Under the pieces are notes generated by a model that saw only the letters and a program-made list of their open reading frames with translations, ran no database searches and was not told where the DNA came from. The translations under genes were made by a program, and so were the position numbers. Positions 48,445 to 57,014 of a stretch of DNA of 64,000 nucleotides are shown piece by piece. Source of the stretch: REEB52 sp964626905. GTDB taxonomy: Bacteria; Chlamydiota; Chlamydiia; Chlamydiales; SM23-39. Every line of letters starts with the position of its first letter. The stretch's first letter is position 1. The stretch is from assembly GCA_964626905.1 (NCBI GenBank), contig CAZVHA010000009.1, forward strand, positions 1-64,000, written 5' to 3'.

Positions 48445-51295
48445 CGGTCCCCAACCCGGCATGCAAGACATGAAGGGCGTGAAAGGCGTGGGCCCTAGCC
48501 TTTTTCTCTAGCTTCGCGTCGATTCCAAATAATCTGTTACAATGCATGTGAATGAAACTATCCAAAATGGAGAGCCTTTCCTCCCCTTCCACTTGTGTAT
48601 AAAACGAAAGGAGAGCCTCCTTCCTAATCTTGAAAGCATTGAATAATTTGGGTTCGCTTTCAAAAAGAGTTCCTTTCAAAATTGCATCTGCCAAAGAAAG
48701 AATGGGAGTTTTCCATTTTCGAAAATCTTTCAGTTCACTTTTATCTACACCCCTTGTTGCAAAAAAATGGAGCCGCTCTTCAAGCTCTCCCGGCAAAAGA
48801 TCGATAATGCTGAGGGCTCCGACAACATAGTCGGGAAAAGCAAATGATTCTCGTAAAAGAGCAAGAGCTGTTTGACTGTCGAAACAAAAAAAGGTTTCCG
48901 CTTGATCTATGAAAGATAGCCCTCCATATCTTTCTATTTCTCTTTCATAGCTCCCAAGCGAGATCTCTTGAATGCTCCCTTCTTGAAGAGCCTTTGAGCT
49001 CCATTGTTCCAGAAGAGGAAGCACAGCACTCGTAAGGGTTGGAGGATCTCCCTGAAAGCGAACCCGTATGTGGTCTCTACTTTCGGCATACCGGACAAAA
49101 AACCACTGTTTCACCATCCCTTGCTCCATTAAATAATCTGAAAATGGAGCCAGCTGTTCTATCAAAAATCGGCCCTCTCCCTCGGAGGAGAGATAAATCA
49201 TGGCATAAAGCCATTCACTGCCGGGAAGCTTCCATCGACTGCTCGACGGTATCTGGACATGCGCAGGCCTTTTTCGGTTTTCCACATTTTTCGCATCTCG
49301 AAGAAGAGGAAAGACGAATTCAGCCACATGACTTCCCCTCTCACTTTTCATCCATTGCCCCTTCTCTTGCCCCACTTTTTCAGTCAACTGAATAGATCCT
49401 CCCTTTTTTAACTCTCTTTGGATGATCTTTATCGCCACTGGGCTGTGTCTATCTAAAAGAAGCCGCTGATCCCCCAAAGTCAAATAGATATATTTTGGAA
49501 CTTTCCATGAATCGGCCCATGCGCTGAATGTAGATTTCCCAAGGTGCTTTTCCTTAAGATTCCATTGAGCAGGGGACAAAATGACTTTCTTTGCAATCAC
49601 CCTGGGTAAAAACGGCATTTCTCCCATGCCTATCCAATAAAATGGAGAAACCAACCTATATCTTGATTTCGAAACATCCCTTAAAAATCGGAGTGGGATG
49701 GGTGCATACTCAGGATTTAAAACGTTTCCCGATGTCACATAAACTTCCTTTTTCCCATCCGCTGAAGTAAGAAAAAATCGGTCATGAAAGCTCCCAACAA
49801 AAATCTCCTCTAATGTGTATGAACTCTTGCCTGCCGCAGTCAAATCCAACACCTGTTTTCTAAATGAAGGATGGACCCCAACATTTTGCGCATGAATCCC
49901 AAGAGGCAAATGCGATGATTCAATGAACTCTACTTCCGGGTCTAAACTCTCCTCTCGTTGAATCATCTCTTTAAACTCCCTTTGAAAGGACTCATCAAAA
50001 AGATCTAAAAAACGGCCAAAAGTCGATCCACCCTGCCATGTCTGATTTGTGATAAGAAGAAGAAAATCCCCACTCTCAACTGCTTCTGCCGAATCGGCGA
50101 TCACTTCAACATAGAGATCGATGGAGGGCTGTAAAAGTTTTGATGGCTCTTCTGGCAAAGTCATCTCAGTCACATCGATTTCGTACTTGCCTTCATGAAG
50201 ACATCTCGCATACTCACGACTTAAAAGTTTTCGAAATTCTCCTTCAGCCAGTGGCACCTTTTTCTCTTTCATGAAACTGCTGTATATATCGGGAATTCCA
50301 AGGCCACTCTCCTCACTAAGTAACTCAAGCAGGGGGACGGTTCGATTCAGGCCATACTTGGCTATGAATCGATTCCGATACCCTTCTAAATTGAGAACGT
50401 CCTCATAAAATGAGATGCGCGCAAGCGCTTTAGCCGCTTTAGCCACCTCTTCTCGAACGCAAAGAGGTAAGGTAACCGTCCTCCCCCTTTCAAACGCATC
50501 TACCTGGAGTTTTTGCTCCTTTTGTTTTTCAGTGAAAAAGCTAAACTGCTCTGGTGTGAGCTTTTCTAAAAAATCTTCAAGAGGCGATGTTGTCAAAAGA
50601 GAAGGGGCTAAAGAAAACCAAAGAAAGTGTCGCTCTAATAACGATTTTATTACCCCTTCTATCTTAGACTTTTCTAAATGAGGCAGCGCCGTAAGGACCT
50701 GGTCGATTAGATCGTGAATGGCTACCGGTTTTTGGGCGATTTTAAAGATAGCATCCGTCAGGGGGAGCCGCCGGATGGAGATTGTTTTTCTCTCTTCAGT
50801 TTTACGGAAATAGGAGGTCGTGAACCTACTCGCTATTTTTTGAACCAACGGATTTTGCTGAACCAAAAGAAAAGAAAAGAAGCGGGGAGTATTGCAAATT
50901 TCGTCGATAACTCCTGAAAGCCATTCCATATCTGGCCTTTTTCTCTGCTCCAACTTTCCATGATCCAACACAGAAAAGCAGACTTCACCCCAATTCCCTA
51001 AAGAGACGGAAGAAAAGAGCCCAAATGGGGTCGATCTAGAGCTCATTCGAATGAAATACTTGAGGAGGGAATACATGACATTCTGTGAATGACTTTTTTG
51101 TTCCATACTTTCAATAAGAGAAGAAGAGGCGAGTTGAATTGCCTCTTTCAACAGGGGGTCGCTCTCATAAAGGGCCATCAAATCGTCAAAAAGCTCCTCG
51201 CCCTTTTCAAACATCCTAAAAAATTCATCTATTGCGAAAAGAGGCTTGCGAACCAAAAAGAAAGAGGCAGGGGAATAGAGACTTGAGTTTTCCAT
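48404..51295 (-). CDS. Class I lanthipeptide dehydratase LanB
   Basis: 963 residues. The N-terminal part (about 1-650) is the lantibiotic dehydratase glutamylation domain: YFIRMSSRSTPFGLFSSVSLG near residue 85 is the family hallmark. The C-terminal part (about 690-950) is the SpaB-type elimination domain: SEWLYAMIYLSSEGEGRFLI, VKQWFFVRYAESRDHIRVRF with the conserved Tyr/His/Arg. Known reaction: Ser and Thr of the precursor are glutamylated by glutamyl-tRNA, then glutamate is eliminated to give Dha/Dhb. Both domains are in one chain, so it is the complete, not the split, enzyme. It lies 9 bases after lanC; the order is A-C-B. Confidence 0.93.
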   Translation of the reverse strand: MENSSLYSPASFFLVRKPLFAIDEFFRMFEKGEELFDDLMALYESDPLLKEAIQLASSSLIESMEQKSHSQNVMYSLLKYFIRMSSRSTPFGLFSSVSLGNWGEVCFSVLDHGKLEQRKRPDMEWLSGVIDEICNTPRFFSFLLVQQNPLVQKIASRFTTSYFRKTEERKTISIRRLPLTDAIFKIAQKPVAIHDLIDQVLTALPHLEKSKIEGVIKSLLERHFLWFSLAPSLLTTSPLEDFLEKLTPEQFSFFTEKQKEQKLQVDAFERGRTVTLPLCVREEVAKAAKALARISFYEDVLNLEGYRNRFIAKYGLNRTVPLLELLSEESGLGIPDIYSSFMKEKKVPLAEGEFRKLLSREYARCLHEGKYEIDVTEMTLPEEPSKLLQPSIDLYVEVIADSAEAVESGDFLLLITNQTWQGGSTFGRFLDLFDESFQREFKEMIQREESLDPEVEFIESSHLPLGIHAQNVGVHPSFRKQVLDLTAAGKSSYTLEEIFVGSFHDRFFLTSADGKKEVYVTSGNVLNPEYAPIPLRFLRDVSKSRYRLVSPFYWIGMGEMPFLPRVIAKKVILSPAQWNLKEKHLGKSTFSAWADSWKVPKYIYLTLGDQRLLLDRHSPVAIKIIQRELKKGGSIQLTEKVGQEKGQWMKSERGSHVAEFVFPLLRDAKNVENRKRPAHVQIPSSSRWKLPGSEWLYAMIYLSSEGEGRFLIEQLAPFSDYLMEQGMVKQWFFVRYAESRDHIRVRFQGDPPTLTSAVLPLLEQWSSKALQEGSIQEISLGSYEREIERYGGLSFIDQAETFFCFDSQTALALLRESFAFPDYVVGALSIIDLLPGELEERLHFFATRGVDKSELKDFRKWKTPILSLADAILKGTLFESEPKLFNAFKIRKEALLSFYTQVEGEERLSILDSFIHMHCNRLFGIDAKLEKKARAHAFHALHVLHAGLGTVKKSTQKQYRTLH

Positions 51296-51304
51296 GAAAG
51301 TCTT

Positions 51305-52603
51305 TCAAATGAGAAATGGGTAATACCAATGAGAAGAATTTCTTTCTACAGCCAAAAGAGTGAGAAGAACTCCAGCTCCTCCCTCTAGTACACCAGCCTT
51401 GTTTAAAGAGGCATATCCCCCCTTTTTTGTTCGTTCAAAGTCTGGAAATCCAAAGGGGGTTTCAGGGCGATAAAAGTCCCATACACGCGCTTGCAGTTCT
51501 TTGACATGGCTTTGAAGTTTTGCATCTCCCTCTCTTTTTGCCATTAAATGACTCATGAGCAAAAGTCCAGAAAGTCCATGACAAAAAGTTGGAGAAAAAA
51601 GCCCCCACTCTTCGGGAGATCTATCGTAAACAGATCTCATCGCAAAAAGCGCCTGATCTATCCATGCTTTATTTTTCAAAACCTTCCCTGCAAAATACAA
51701 GGCGGAGGCGACTCCTGGAGTACCATAACACCAAGCATCTCGAGAAGAATAGCTTTTCAACTCTCCTGAAATCTCTTCTTCCCAAGAGATTTTACCGGGC
51801 CAACAAAGTTTTTTCTGTTTCTTTTGCAGCCAATGGGAAATCGATTCAATTGCCTCTTTCTGCCCATCAAGACAAATCCCTTTTTCTAAAGCGAGTGCTA
51901 AAAATCCGAGAACTCCCGGAATGCCGTGAGCCAAACCAAGATTGAAATTGCCTTGAGGATATTGGCGTCTATCCTCTTCTAAAAACTGCATCTCACTCGG
52001 TAAATACCAGCCAGGAACAGATCTCTCCCCTACTTTCAGGCCTTGGGCAAGCCGGATCAGCAGCCTAACAATCTCCTCACTGAAACGGACAAACCGCTCT
52101 TGCTCAAGACAAATTAGCCCATATAAACCTATCCCGGTAATCCCCGAGATCAGATCATATATGAAAGGAGAGGATGGAAGAGCGTGATCAAGGTTATGGT
52201 GTAATGGCAAAAAATAGGACGTTTCCACACTTGCAATCAAGTGGTCTTCTAATTTTTCTAAAAGACGCTGATACCTCGTCCTATTATGAGAAGCCTGCAG
52301 AAGAGCAAAACAAACTCCAGCGAGCCCCCCATGCATCGCACAGGAAATTCTCCCTTGAGTTTCAATCGCATCTCGTATCTTCAGAACGTAGAGGTGGGCC
52401 GTTGCATCCCACCCCCCGTTCGGATCGACTGGCTGAAGCTCTGCCATTAGCAGAAGAATCCCAGGAAACCCCGCCGTCAAACTCAAATCATCCCACATCG
52501 CAGGTAAACGATCGTAGAGAGGATCTGGGTTGCAGTTTTTTGGATCCAGCACAGCTGCTTTCACAGCATCTGGACTACGAAACCGCTCTGCAATCTCAAT
52601 CAT
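51305..52603 (-). CDS. Lanthipeptide cyclase LanC
   Basis: 432 residues from ATG at 52603, two bases after the precursor stop; a TTG three codons earlier overlaps that stop. The LanC toroid signatures are present: NLGLAHGIPGVLGFLAL (GxxHGxxG), DAWCYGTPGVASALY (first zinc Cys) and SPTFCHGLSGLLLM (Cys-His zinc pair). All three zinc ligands are intact. It adds Cys thiols to Dha/Dhb to form (methyl)lanthionine rings. The gene is placed between precursor and dehydratase, clearly one transcript. Confidence 0.95.
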   Translation of the reverse strand: MIEIAERFRSPDAVKAAVLDPKNCNPDPLYDRLPAMWDDLSLTAGFPGILLLMAELQPVDPNGGWDATAHLYVLKIRDAIETQGRISCAMHGGLAGVCFALLQASHNRTRYQRLLEKLEDHLIASVETSYFLPLHHNLDHALPSSPFIYDLISGITGIGLYGLICLEQERFVRFSEEIVRLLIRLAQGLKVGERSVPGWYLPSEMQFLEEDRRQYPQGNFNLGLAHGIPGVLGFLALALEKGICLDGQKEAIESISHWLQKKQKKLCWPGKISWEEEISGELKSYSSRDAWCYGTPGVASALYFAGKVLKNKAWIDQALFAMRSVYDRSPEEWGLFSPTFCHGLSGLLLMSHLMAKREGDAKLQSHVKELQARVWDFYRPETPFGFPDFERTKKGGYASLNKAGVLEGGAGVLLTLLAVERNSSHWYYPFLI

Positions 52604-52605
52604 CT

Positions 52606-52902
52606 TTAGCAATACGTTCCGGTCGCAGGTGGACCACAGTTGGGATCCCTACTACAATCCGCTGAACAACATTGCGAGCTGTAACAAGAATTGTTTGTCT
52701 CATTGCATGGGCTGCAGGTGACGGACCCCGTAAGCTCTTTTGGTGATGGGCCGATAGACACTGTCTTTATGTCTAAATCATAGGGATCCTCCGCCTTACT
52801 GAGACTGCTTGAGTTCCAAAAAGAGACCTTTTCCTTCTTTAAAAGGCCGCCTTCCGTATTTTCACTCTTGATTGTTGGTAGATTGACTGGATCGATTTTC
52901 AT
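52606..52902 (-). CDS. Class I lanthipeptide precursor LanA
   Basis: 98 residues from ATG at 52902, behind AAAGGAGG; a longer frame from 52932 has no such site. Leader: about 1-55, containing DPYDLDIKTVS, a match to the F(N/D)LD box that class I LanB enzymes bind. Core: from about residue 57, ending in ...PPATGTYC, with eight Cys (63, 66, 73, 78, 79, 83, 89, 98) and about twelve Ser/Thr, many spaced S/T-x2-4-C (SVTC, TNNSC, SSQC, SADC, TGTYC). Up to eight rings are possible. No Gly-Gly cleavage site is evident and no protease or exporter gene is adjacent, so maturation must use another system. Confidence 0.92.
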   Translation of the reverse strand: MKIDPVNLPTIKSENTEGGLLKKEKVSFWNSSSLSKAEDPYDLDIKTVSIGPSPKELTGSVTCSPCNETNNSCYSSQCCSADCSRDPNCGPPATGTYC

Positions 52903-52975
52903 AAATACCTCCTTTTTTTGAACAGCGGTCATTCTGAACTTTTTTTAAAATTTAAACAAGATTTTTTTTGGTAAA

Positions 52976-52981
52976 TGTCAA
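52976..52981 (-). promoter_or_regulatory. -35 element of the lan operon
   Basis: A perfect TTGACA on the minus strand, about 75 bases before the precursor ATG. The downstream stretch is A/T-only (TTTAAA-type) so a -10 is likely but cannot be fixed. It would drive lanA-lanC-lanB. Confidence 0.4.
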
Positions 52982-53059
52982 GGCTCCCCCATAAACTAGA
53001 TTGTCACTTATTTGGACCCTTGGTTAATATCTCATTTCAGTCCATCGAAGAGGAAGAAT

Positions 53060-54001
53060 ATGAAAGCCCATTCTCATCATAAAGAGGCAGTTGCAAAACT
53101 GCTTTGCCCGAAAAAATCGATGATTTTGAGCTACGTTGCGAGTGGCAGCGAAGCTGCCACGGTCCATTCGACGAGATCAACCCCTAGTGGGTTGATTGAG
53201 AAGAATGGACATAACGTGGCTCAAAAGGGCGATTTTAACGGGCAAATGAGTTTTGCAATTGCCTCTAAAGTCACTTTTGCCACCTCCTGCTGGGAAAAAG
53301 ATTGGAGATTGATTTTGCTCACGCCCGATTATTTGAAGGTGAAGCAAATCGCCCATCACTGCTATCCATTTTCTGAAAAACTGCTCGTCATCAACAACGT
53401 CGAGAATTTGGAGCAGGTCAAACAAATCGCCCAAGAAAAGGTAGATCAAGGGATTTTGACCCGCTACGTCGTCGCTGCCGATATTTTGAGCCATTTTGAT
53501 CTCAAAAGGGCCGATTTCAACGAGTGGCAATACTACAACGCCATCGCCCCGCTCACCGCTATCCTCGAAGCGAGCTCTGAGTATCTCCTTTATCTCACCG
53601 GCGACGTCTATTTAGAAAAACCGGTCCATTGGATTCAAAAGGCAATCCGGTTTATGCAAAAGGAGTCCGATATTAAAGTTGCCAATCTCACTTGGAACGA
53701 TAACTACCGCGAGGCAAAAAAAGAATCTTACCGGCGCACATGGAATTTTTTTGTCGCAAATCAGGGCTTTTCCGATCAACTGTTTTTGGTCAAAAAAGGG
53801 GATTTTGACGCCCCTATTTACGGTCAAGTGCGCGCAGATGGGGCCCACTATCCAAGAGGGGATGTATTCGAAAAGAGGGTTTTTAGCTTTTTAAAAAATC
53901 AAGGGTTTCGAAGAATTACCTACCGACATGGGAGTTATACCCACATCGAAACTACAGCCGCTCTACCGTCTCAAGACCTAAGATCCCAAGCCCCTGTTTG
54001 A
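53060..54001 (+). CDS. GT-A-like glycosyltransferase/hypothetical, with palindromic element near the N-terminus
   Basis: 313 residues from ATG at 53060, behind GAGGAAG; the frame is open from 53012 without a ribosome site. After eight residues (MKAHSHHK) the 61-residue element-encoded segment begins (EAVAKLLCPKK... to ...FNGQMSFAIAS), then KVTFATSCWEKDWRLILL starts what looks like the true conserved domain: a nucleotide-sugar-type fold with YLLYLTGDVYLEKP (possible DxD-like site), SDQLFLVKKGDF and HYPRGDVFEKRVF. The specific function is unknown. Divergent from lanA; its 3' end overlaps argS by 50 bases. Confidence 0.7.
   Translation: MKAHSHHKEAVAKLLCPKKSMILSYVASGSEAATVHSTRSTPSGLIEKNGHNVAQKGDFNGQMSFAIASKVTFATSCWEKDWRLILLTPDYLKVKQIAHHCYPFSEKLLVINNVENLEQVKQIAQEKVDQGILTRYVVAADILSHFDLKRADFNEWQYYNAIAPLTAILEASSEYLLYLTGDVYLEKPVHWIQKAIRFMQKESDIKVANLTWNDNYREAKKESYRRTWNFFVANQGFSDQLFLVKKGDFDAPIYGQVRADGAHYPRGDVFEKRVFSFLKNQGFRRITYRHGSYTHIETTAALPSQDLRSQAPV
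53084..53265 (+). mobile_element. 182-bp in-frame palindromic element, copy B
   Basis: Same length, orientation and coding frame as the copy at 34998-35179. Ends GAGGCAGTTGCAAAACT and AGTTTTGCAATTGCCTC are near-perfect inverted repeats. Internal hairpins: GTGGCAGC/GCTGCCAC and ATCAACCC (53176-53183) / GGGTTGAT (53189-53196) with loop CTAGT. Compared with copy A, five consecutive pairs of the latter stem have changed on both strands while pairing is kept. Confidence 0.9.
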
Positions 54002-55691
54002 GCACTTTGGCCGTAAGCTCGCATAAAACGAGTCTATTCCCCTCTTGAGGAGTCCCCTCTACTCTACAATCGCGGAAAAATGCATTGAACTTTTCTGCAA
54101 GCTCATAGAGATAATCGGTCAGGCGATTCGGCAGTAAATCGCGCGCCATCACCTCAATCACTTCGCCAAATCGGACTAGATGGATGCCAAGGGCCATTTC
54201 AGACGGGTGTTCGACTGCAATTTCATTGTTTTGGAGCACTTTGGCCATGTCTATTCCTACTTTTCTCTTAATCCCATTGATTCGCACGTAGGCATAAAGA
54301 AGAAAAACGGCCGTATTCCCCTCGAATCGGAGCATTCGATCATAGCTGAAAGAGTAATCTTTCGTCCGCAGCGATGAAAGATCGGCGTATTTGACAGCGT
54401 CGATTCCAAGGACGTGGGCTAAATGATCGATCTCTTTCCGATCTTGATTTGGATTTCTCTCCAAGAGAATTTCGCGCGCTTTGTCAATGGCTCCCGTCAA
54501 AAGATCGATGAGTTTTTCTGTCTCACCCGATCGCGTCTTAAATTTTTTCCCGTCAGGCCCCAAAACAAGGCCAAATCCAACGTGCTCCATCTTCACTTTG
54601 TGAGGATCAAGCCACCCCGCTTTTTTCGCGAGCGCAAATACCATTTGGAGATGGAGCGATTGCCCCTGATCCACAACGATGATCACCCGATCGGCCTTTT
54701 CAACAAAAACCCGATGCCGCACAGCCGCTAAATCGGTCGTGTCGTAGTTGTAACCGCCGTCCGATTTTTGCACGATGATCGGCAGCGGCTCTCCTTCTCG
54801 ATTTTGAAACCCCTCGAGATAGACGCATTTCGCCCCATCCGATATTGAAATCAATCCCAACTGGTCGAGTTCTTCCACTACTTCTTTTAAAAATGGGTTG
54901 TAAAATGACTCGCCCCGCTCCGTGATGCGCACTCCCATCAGCTGGTAGATCTCTTGAAACCCCTTTCGCGAAGCATCGCAAATGATTTTCCAGGCGTGCA
55001 TCGCCTCTTTTTGTCCCGATTGGAGCTCGACAACCTCTTTTTGCGCTCGCAATTTGAAGGGAGGATCGGCATCAAAACGGCTCTTTGCACTCCGGTACCA
55101 CTGCATCAGCGATTCGAGATCGGTCGGCTCCTCCCCCTTCAATACTTTTGGACACACCTCTTTCATATAGGCAATCAACATCCCAAATTGAGTCCCCCAA
55201 TCGCCCAGATGGTTGAGCCGAAGCACCTCTTGATCCAAAAACTCAAAAAGACGGGCAAGACAATCGCCAATGATCGTCGAGCGAATATGTCCCACGTGTA
55301 ACTCTTTTGCGATGTTTGGCGATGAAAATTCGACGATGATTTTTTGCCGCACCGCTGGAGGATGAGCCCCTAAAAAACGGTCTTTCAACTGTAAATTCAG
55401 CCGCCCTGAAAGATATTTTGCACTGAGGGTAAAATTGATAAAGCCTGGACCTGCAATTTCAACTTTTTCACAATCACTTGCATCAAAATGCTCGATAATC
55501 TTTTGCGCGATCGCCCTTGGATTTTGCTTTAAAATTTTTGAAAGAGAAAGGGCGTTATTGCACTGATAATGGCCGAAGCCCTCTTCCATACATGGCGCGA
55601 CATCGACTTCTATGGAGAGCCCCTCGCCAACAAAAGCGCGCCGAATAGCTGAGGCCACTTTTTCTCGAAAAACCGATAAAACTGTATTCAT
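53952..55691 (-). CDS. argS: Arginyl-tRNA synthetase
   Basis: 579 residues from ATG at 55691 (a TTG one codon earlier is also possible). SSPNIAKELHVGHIRSTIIGD holds the HIGH signature (HVGH), NHLGDWGTQFGMLIAYM and YDTTDLAAVRHR are class Ia ArgRS motifs; the KMSKS region is degenerate (GPDGKKFKTRSGE), as in many ArgRS. The N-terminal Add-1 domain and a C-terminal DALR anticodon domain (LLYAYVRINGIKRK, ending RLVLCELTAKVLKQGLGILG) frame the core. It charges tRNA-Arg. It follows the leucine dehydrogenase gene by three bases. Confidence 0.97.
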   Translation of the reverse strand: MNTVLSVFREKVASAIRRAFVGEGLSIEVDVAPCMEEGFGHYQCNNALSLSKILKQNPRAIAQKIIEHFDASDCEKVEIAGPGFINFTLSAKYLSGRLNLQLKDRFLGAHPPAVRQKIIVEFSSPNIAKELHVGHIRSTIIGDCLARLFEFLDQEVLRLNHLGDWGTQFGMLIAYMKEVCPKVLKGEEPTDLESLMQWYRSAKSRFDADPPFKLRAQKEVVELQSGQKEAMHAWKIICDASRKGFQEIYQLMGVRITERGESFYNPFLKEVVEELDQLGLISISDGAKCVYLEGFQNREGEPLPIIVQKSDGGYNYDTTDLAAVRHRVFVEKADRVIIVVDQGQSLHLQMVFALAKKAGWLDPHKVKMEHVGFGLVLGPDGKKFKTRSGETEKLIDLLTGAIDKAREILLERNPNQDRKEIDHLAHVLGIDAVKYADLSSLRTKDYSFSYDRMLRFEGNTAVFLLYAYVRINGIKRKVGIDMAKVLQNNEIAVEHPSEMALGIHLVRFGEVIEVMARDLLPNRLTDYLYELAEKFNAFFRDCRVEGTPQEGNRLVLCELTAKVLKQGLGILGLETVERL

Positions 55692-55694
55692 CAA

Positions 55695-56867
55695 TTAAAA
55701 TTCAGCTTTGTGGTGGAACGTCGGAGGGATTACCCTCTTTCCAATCCCATACTTGATCCGATACTCCGCCAAAGAGAGGGCTGCCTGGTGAGTCGACTCC
55801 CCATTCTTCTCAGCAATCTCGTAGATCGCAAGGAGCGTATCGTAAATATGGTGTATTTTGTAACGGGGCGTCTTCGGATTGTACCCCTCATCTTCTAGCT
55901 CCACGGATACATTCAACAATCCCCCCGCATTGATCACAAAGTCGGGAGCATACAAAATGCCCCGCTCTTTTAACGCCTGAGCATGCTCATCCCGGAGTAG
56001 CTGATTATTCGCTCCCCCCGCAATCGCTTTGCACCGAAATTGAGGAATTGTCTGGCCATTGATAATGCCTCCGCGCGCGCATGGGGCAAATACATCGCAC
56101 TCCACCTTCCATATTTCACCCGGATCAACCACTTTAGCCCCATACTTTTTCGCTAGCTCTTCCGCTCTTACTGGATTGGTATCGGCAATTGTTAAATCGG
56201 CTCCCGCCCAAAATAGATAATCGATCAAGGAACCGCCCACATTTCCGAGCCCTTGCAACGCAACTCTTTTACCCTCAAGGTTGTCGCTCATGTAAAGCCG
56301 CTTTACAACCGACTGAATTCCCCGAAAAACACCCCAAGAGGTAAAGACTCCTGGATCGCCGCTGCTCGCTTGGTTCGGAAGTCCAACCACATATTTGGTC
56401 ACTCTTCGGATGATTTTCACATCATCGACGCTGCACCCCATATCTTCTGCGCAAATATAGGCTCCACCGAGCTTTTCGACAGCAGCTCCAAACGCCATCA
56501 ATAGCTCTGCCGTTTTTTCTGTTTTCGGATCTGCGATAATGACGCTTTTGCCGCCGCCAAAGCCCACTTCGGCAATGGCCGATTTGTAGGTCATCCCTTT
56601 TGCGAGGCGCAAAGCATCCTCAAGAGCTGCATCGAAGGTCGGGTAGGGCTGGATCCGAATTCCTCCCAGTGCGGGGCCGAGGGAAGTGTTGTGGATCGCG
56701 ATGATTGCACTCAAACCGACACTCGGATCGGTCACTTTGAGTACCTTTTCGTACCCTTTTTCAATGATCCGCTCAAATTGTAAATTTTTTTGAACCCCTT
56801 CTACTGAAGGGGCTATTAAAGAGGAGGAAGATCTTTTTTTGGGTTTTTCTAAAAGTGTACTAGCCAT
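55695..56867 (-). CDS. ldh: Leucine (branched-chain amino acid) dehydrogenase
   Basis: 390 residues. LGPALGGIRIQPYP (substrate loop), LAKGMTYKSAIAEVGFGGGKSVI with the catalytic Lys region, YICAEDMGCSVDD, and the NAD-binding VALQGLGNVGGSLIDYLF; CARGGIINGQTIP and PDFVINAGGLLNVS complete the Glu/Leu/Phe/Val dehydrogenase family. It converts Leu to ketoisocaproate with NAD+. An N-terminal Lys/Ser-rich extension of about 30 residues is present. The palindrome at 56290-56307 encodes VVKRLYM just before the NAD domain, in a loop of normal length. Runs ahead of argS. Confidence 0.92.
   Translation of the reverse strand: MASTLLEKPKKRSSSSLIAPSVEGVQKNLQFERIIEKGYEKVLKVTDPSVGLSAIIAIHNTSLGPALGGIRIQPYPTFDAALEDALRLAKGMTYKSAIAEVGFGGGKSVIIADPKTEKTAELLMAFGAAVEKLGGAYICAEDMGCSVDDVKIIRRVTKYVVGLPNQASSGDPGVFTSWGVFRGIQSVVKRLYMSDNLEGKRVALQGLGNVGGSLIDYLFWAGADLTIADTNPVRAEELAKKYGAKVVDPGEIWKVECDVFAPCARGGIINGQTIPQFRCKAIAGGANNQLLRDEHAQALKERGILYAPDFVINAGGLLNVSVELEDEGYNPKTPRYKIHHIYDTLLAIYEIAEKNGESTHQAALSLAEYRIKYGIGKRVIPPTFHHKAEF
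56290..56307. repeat. 19-bp palindrome, copy 5 (in ldh, 18 of 19 bases)
   Basis: ATGTAAAGCCGCTTTACA followed by A instead of T. Read on the minus strand as Val-Val-Lys-Arg-Leu-Tyr-Met. The least perfect of the five copies. Confidence 0.85.
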
Positions 56868-56901
56868 AGCGGATGGACCTCGTCAATTTTTTTTTCAACT
56901 G

Positions 56902-56930
56902 ACTATAACACGGTTTCCGCCAAAAATCAA
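56902..56930 (-). promoter_or_regulatory. Promoter of the ldh-argS operon
   Basis: On the minus strand TTGATT (56930-56925) and TATAGT (56907-56902) with a 17-bp spacer, about 35 bases before the ldh ATG at 56867. Likely drives ldh and argS. Confidence 0.5.
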
Positions 56931-57014
56931 GGATCGGCAAAGATCTCTAAACGGTTCTTGAAGATAATGCTCCTTTATAGTACCTTAGGTGTTCCAAGAT
57001 TTTTTGAGGATATC

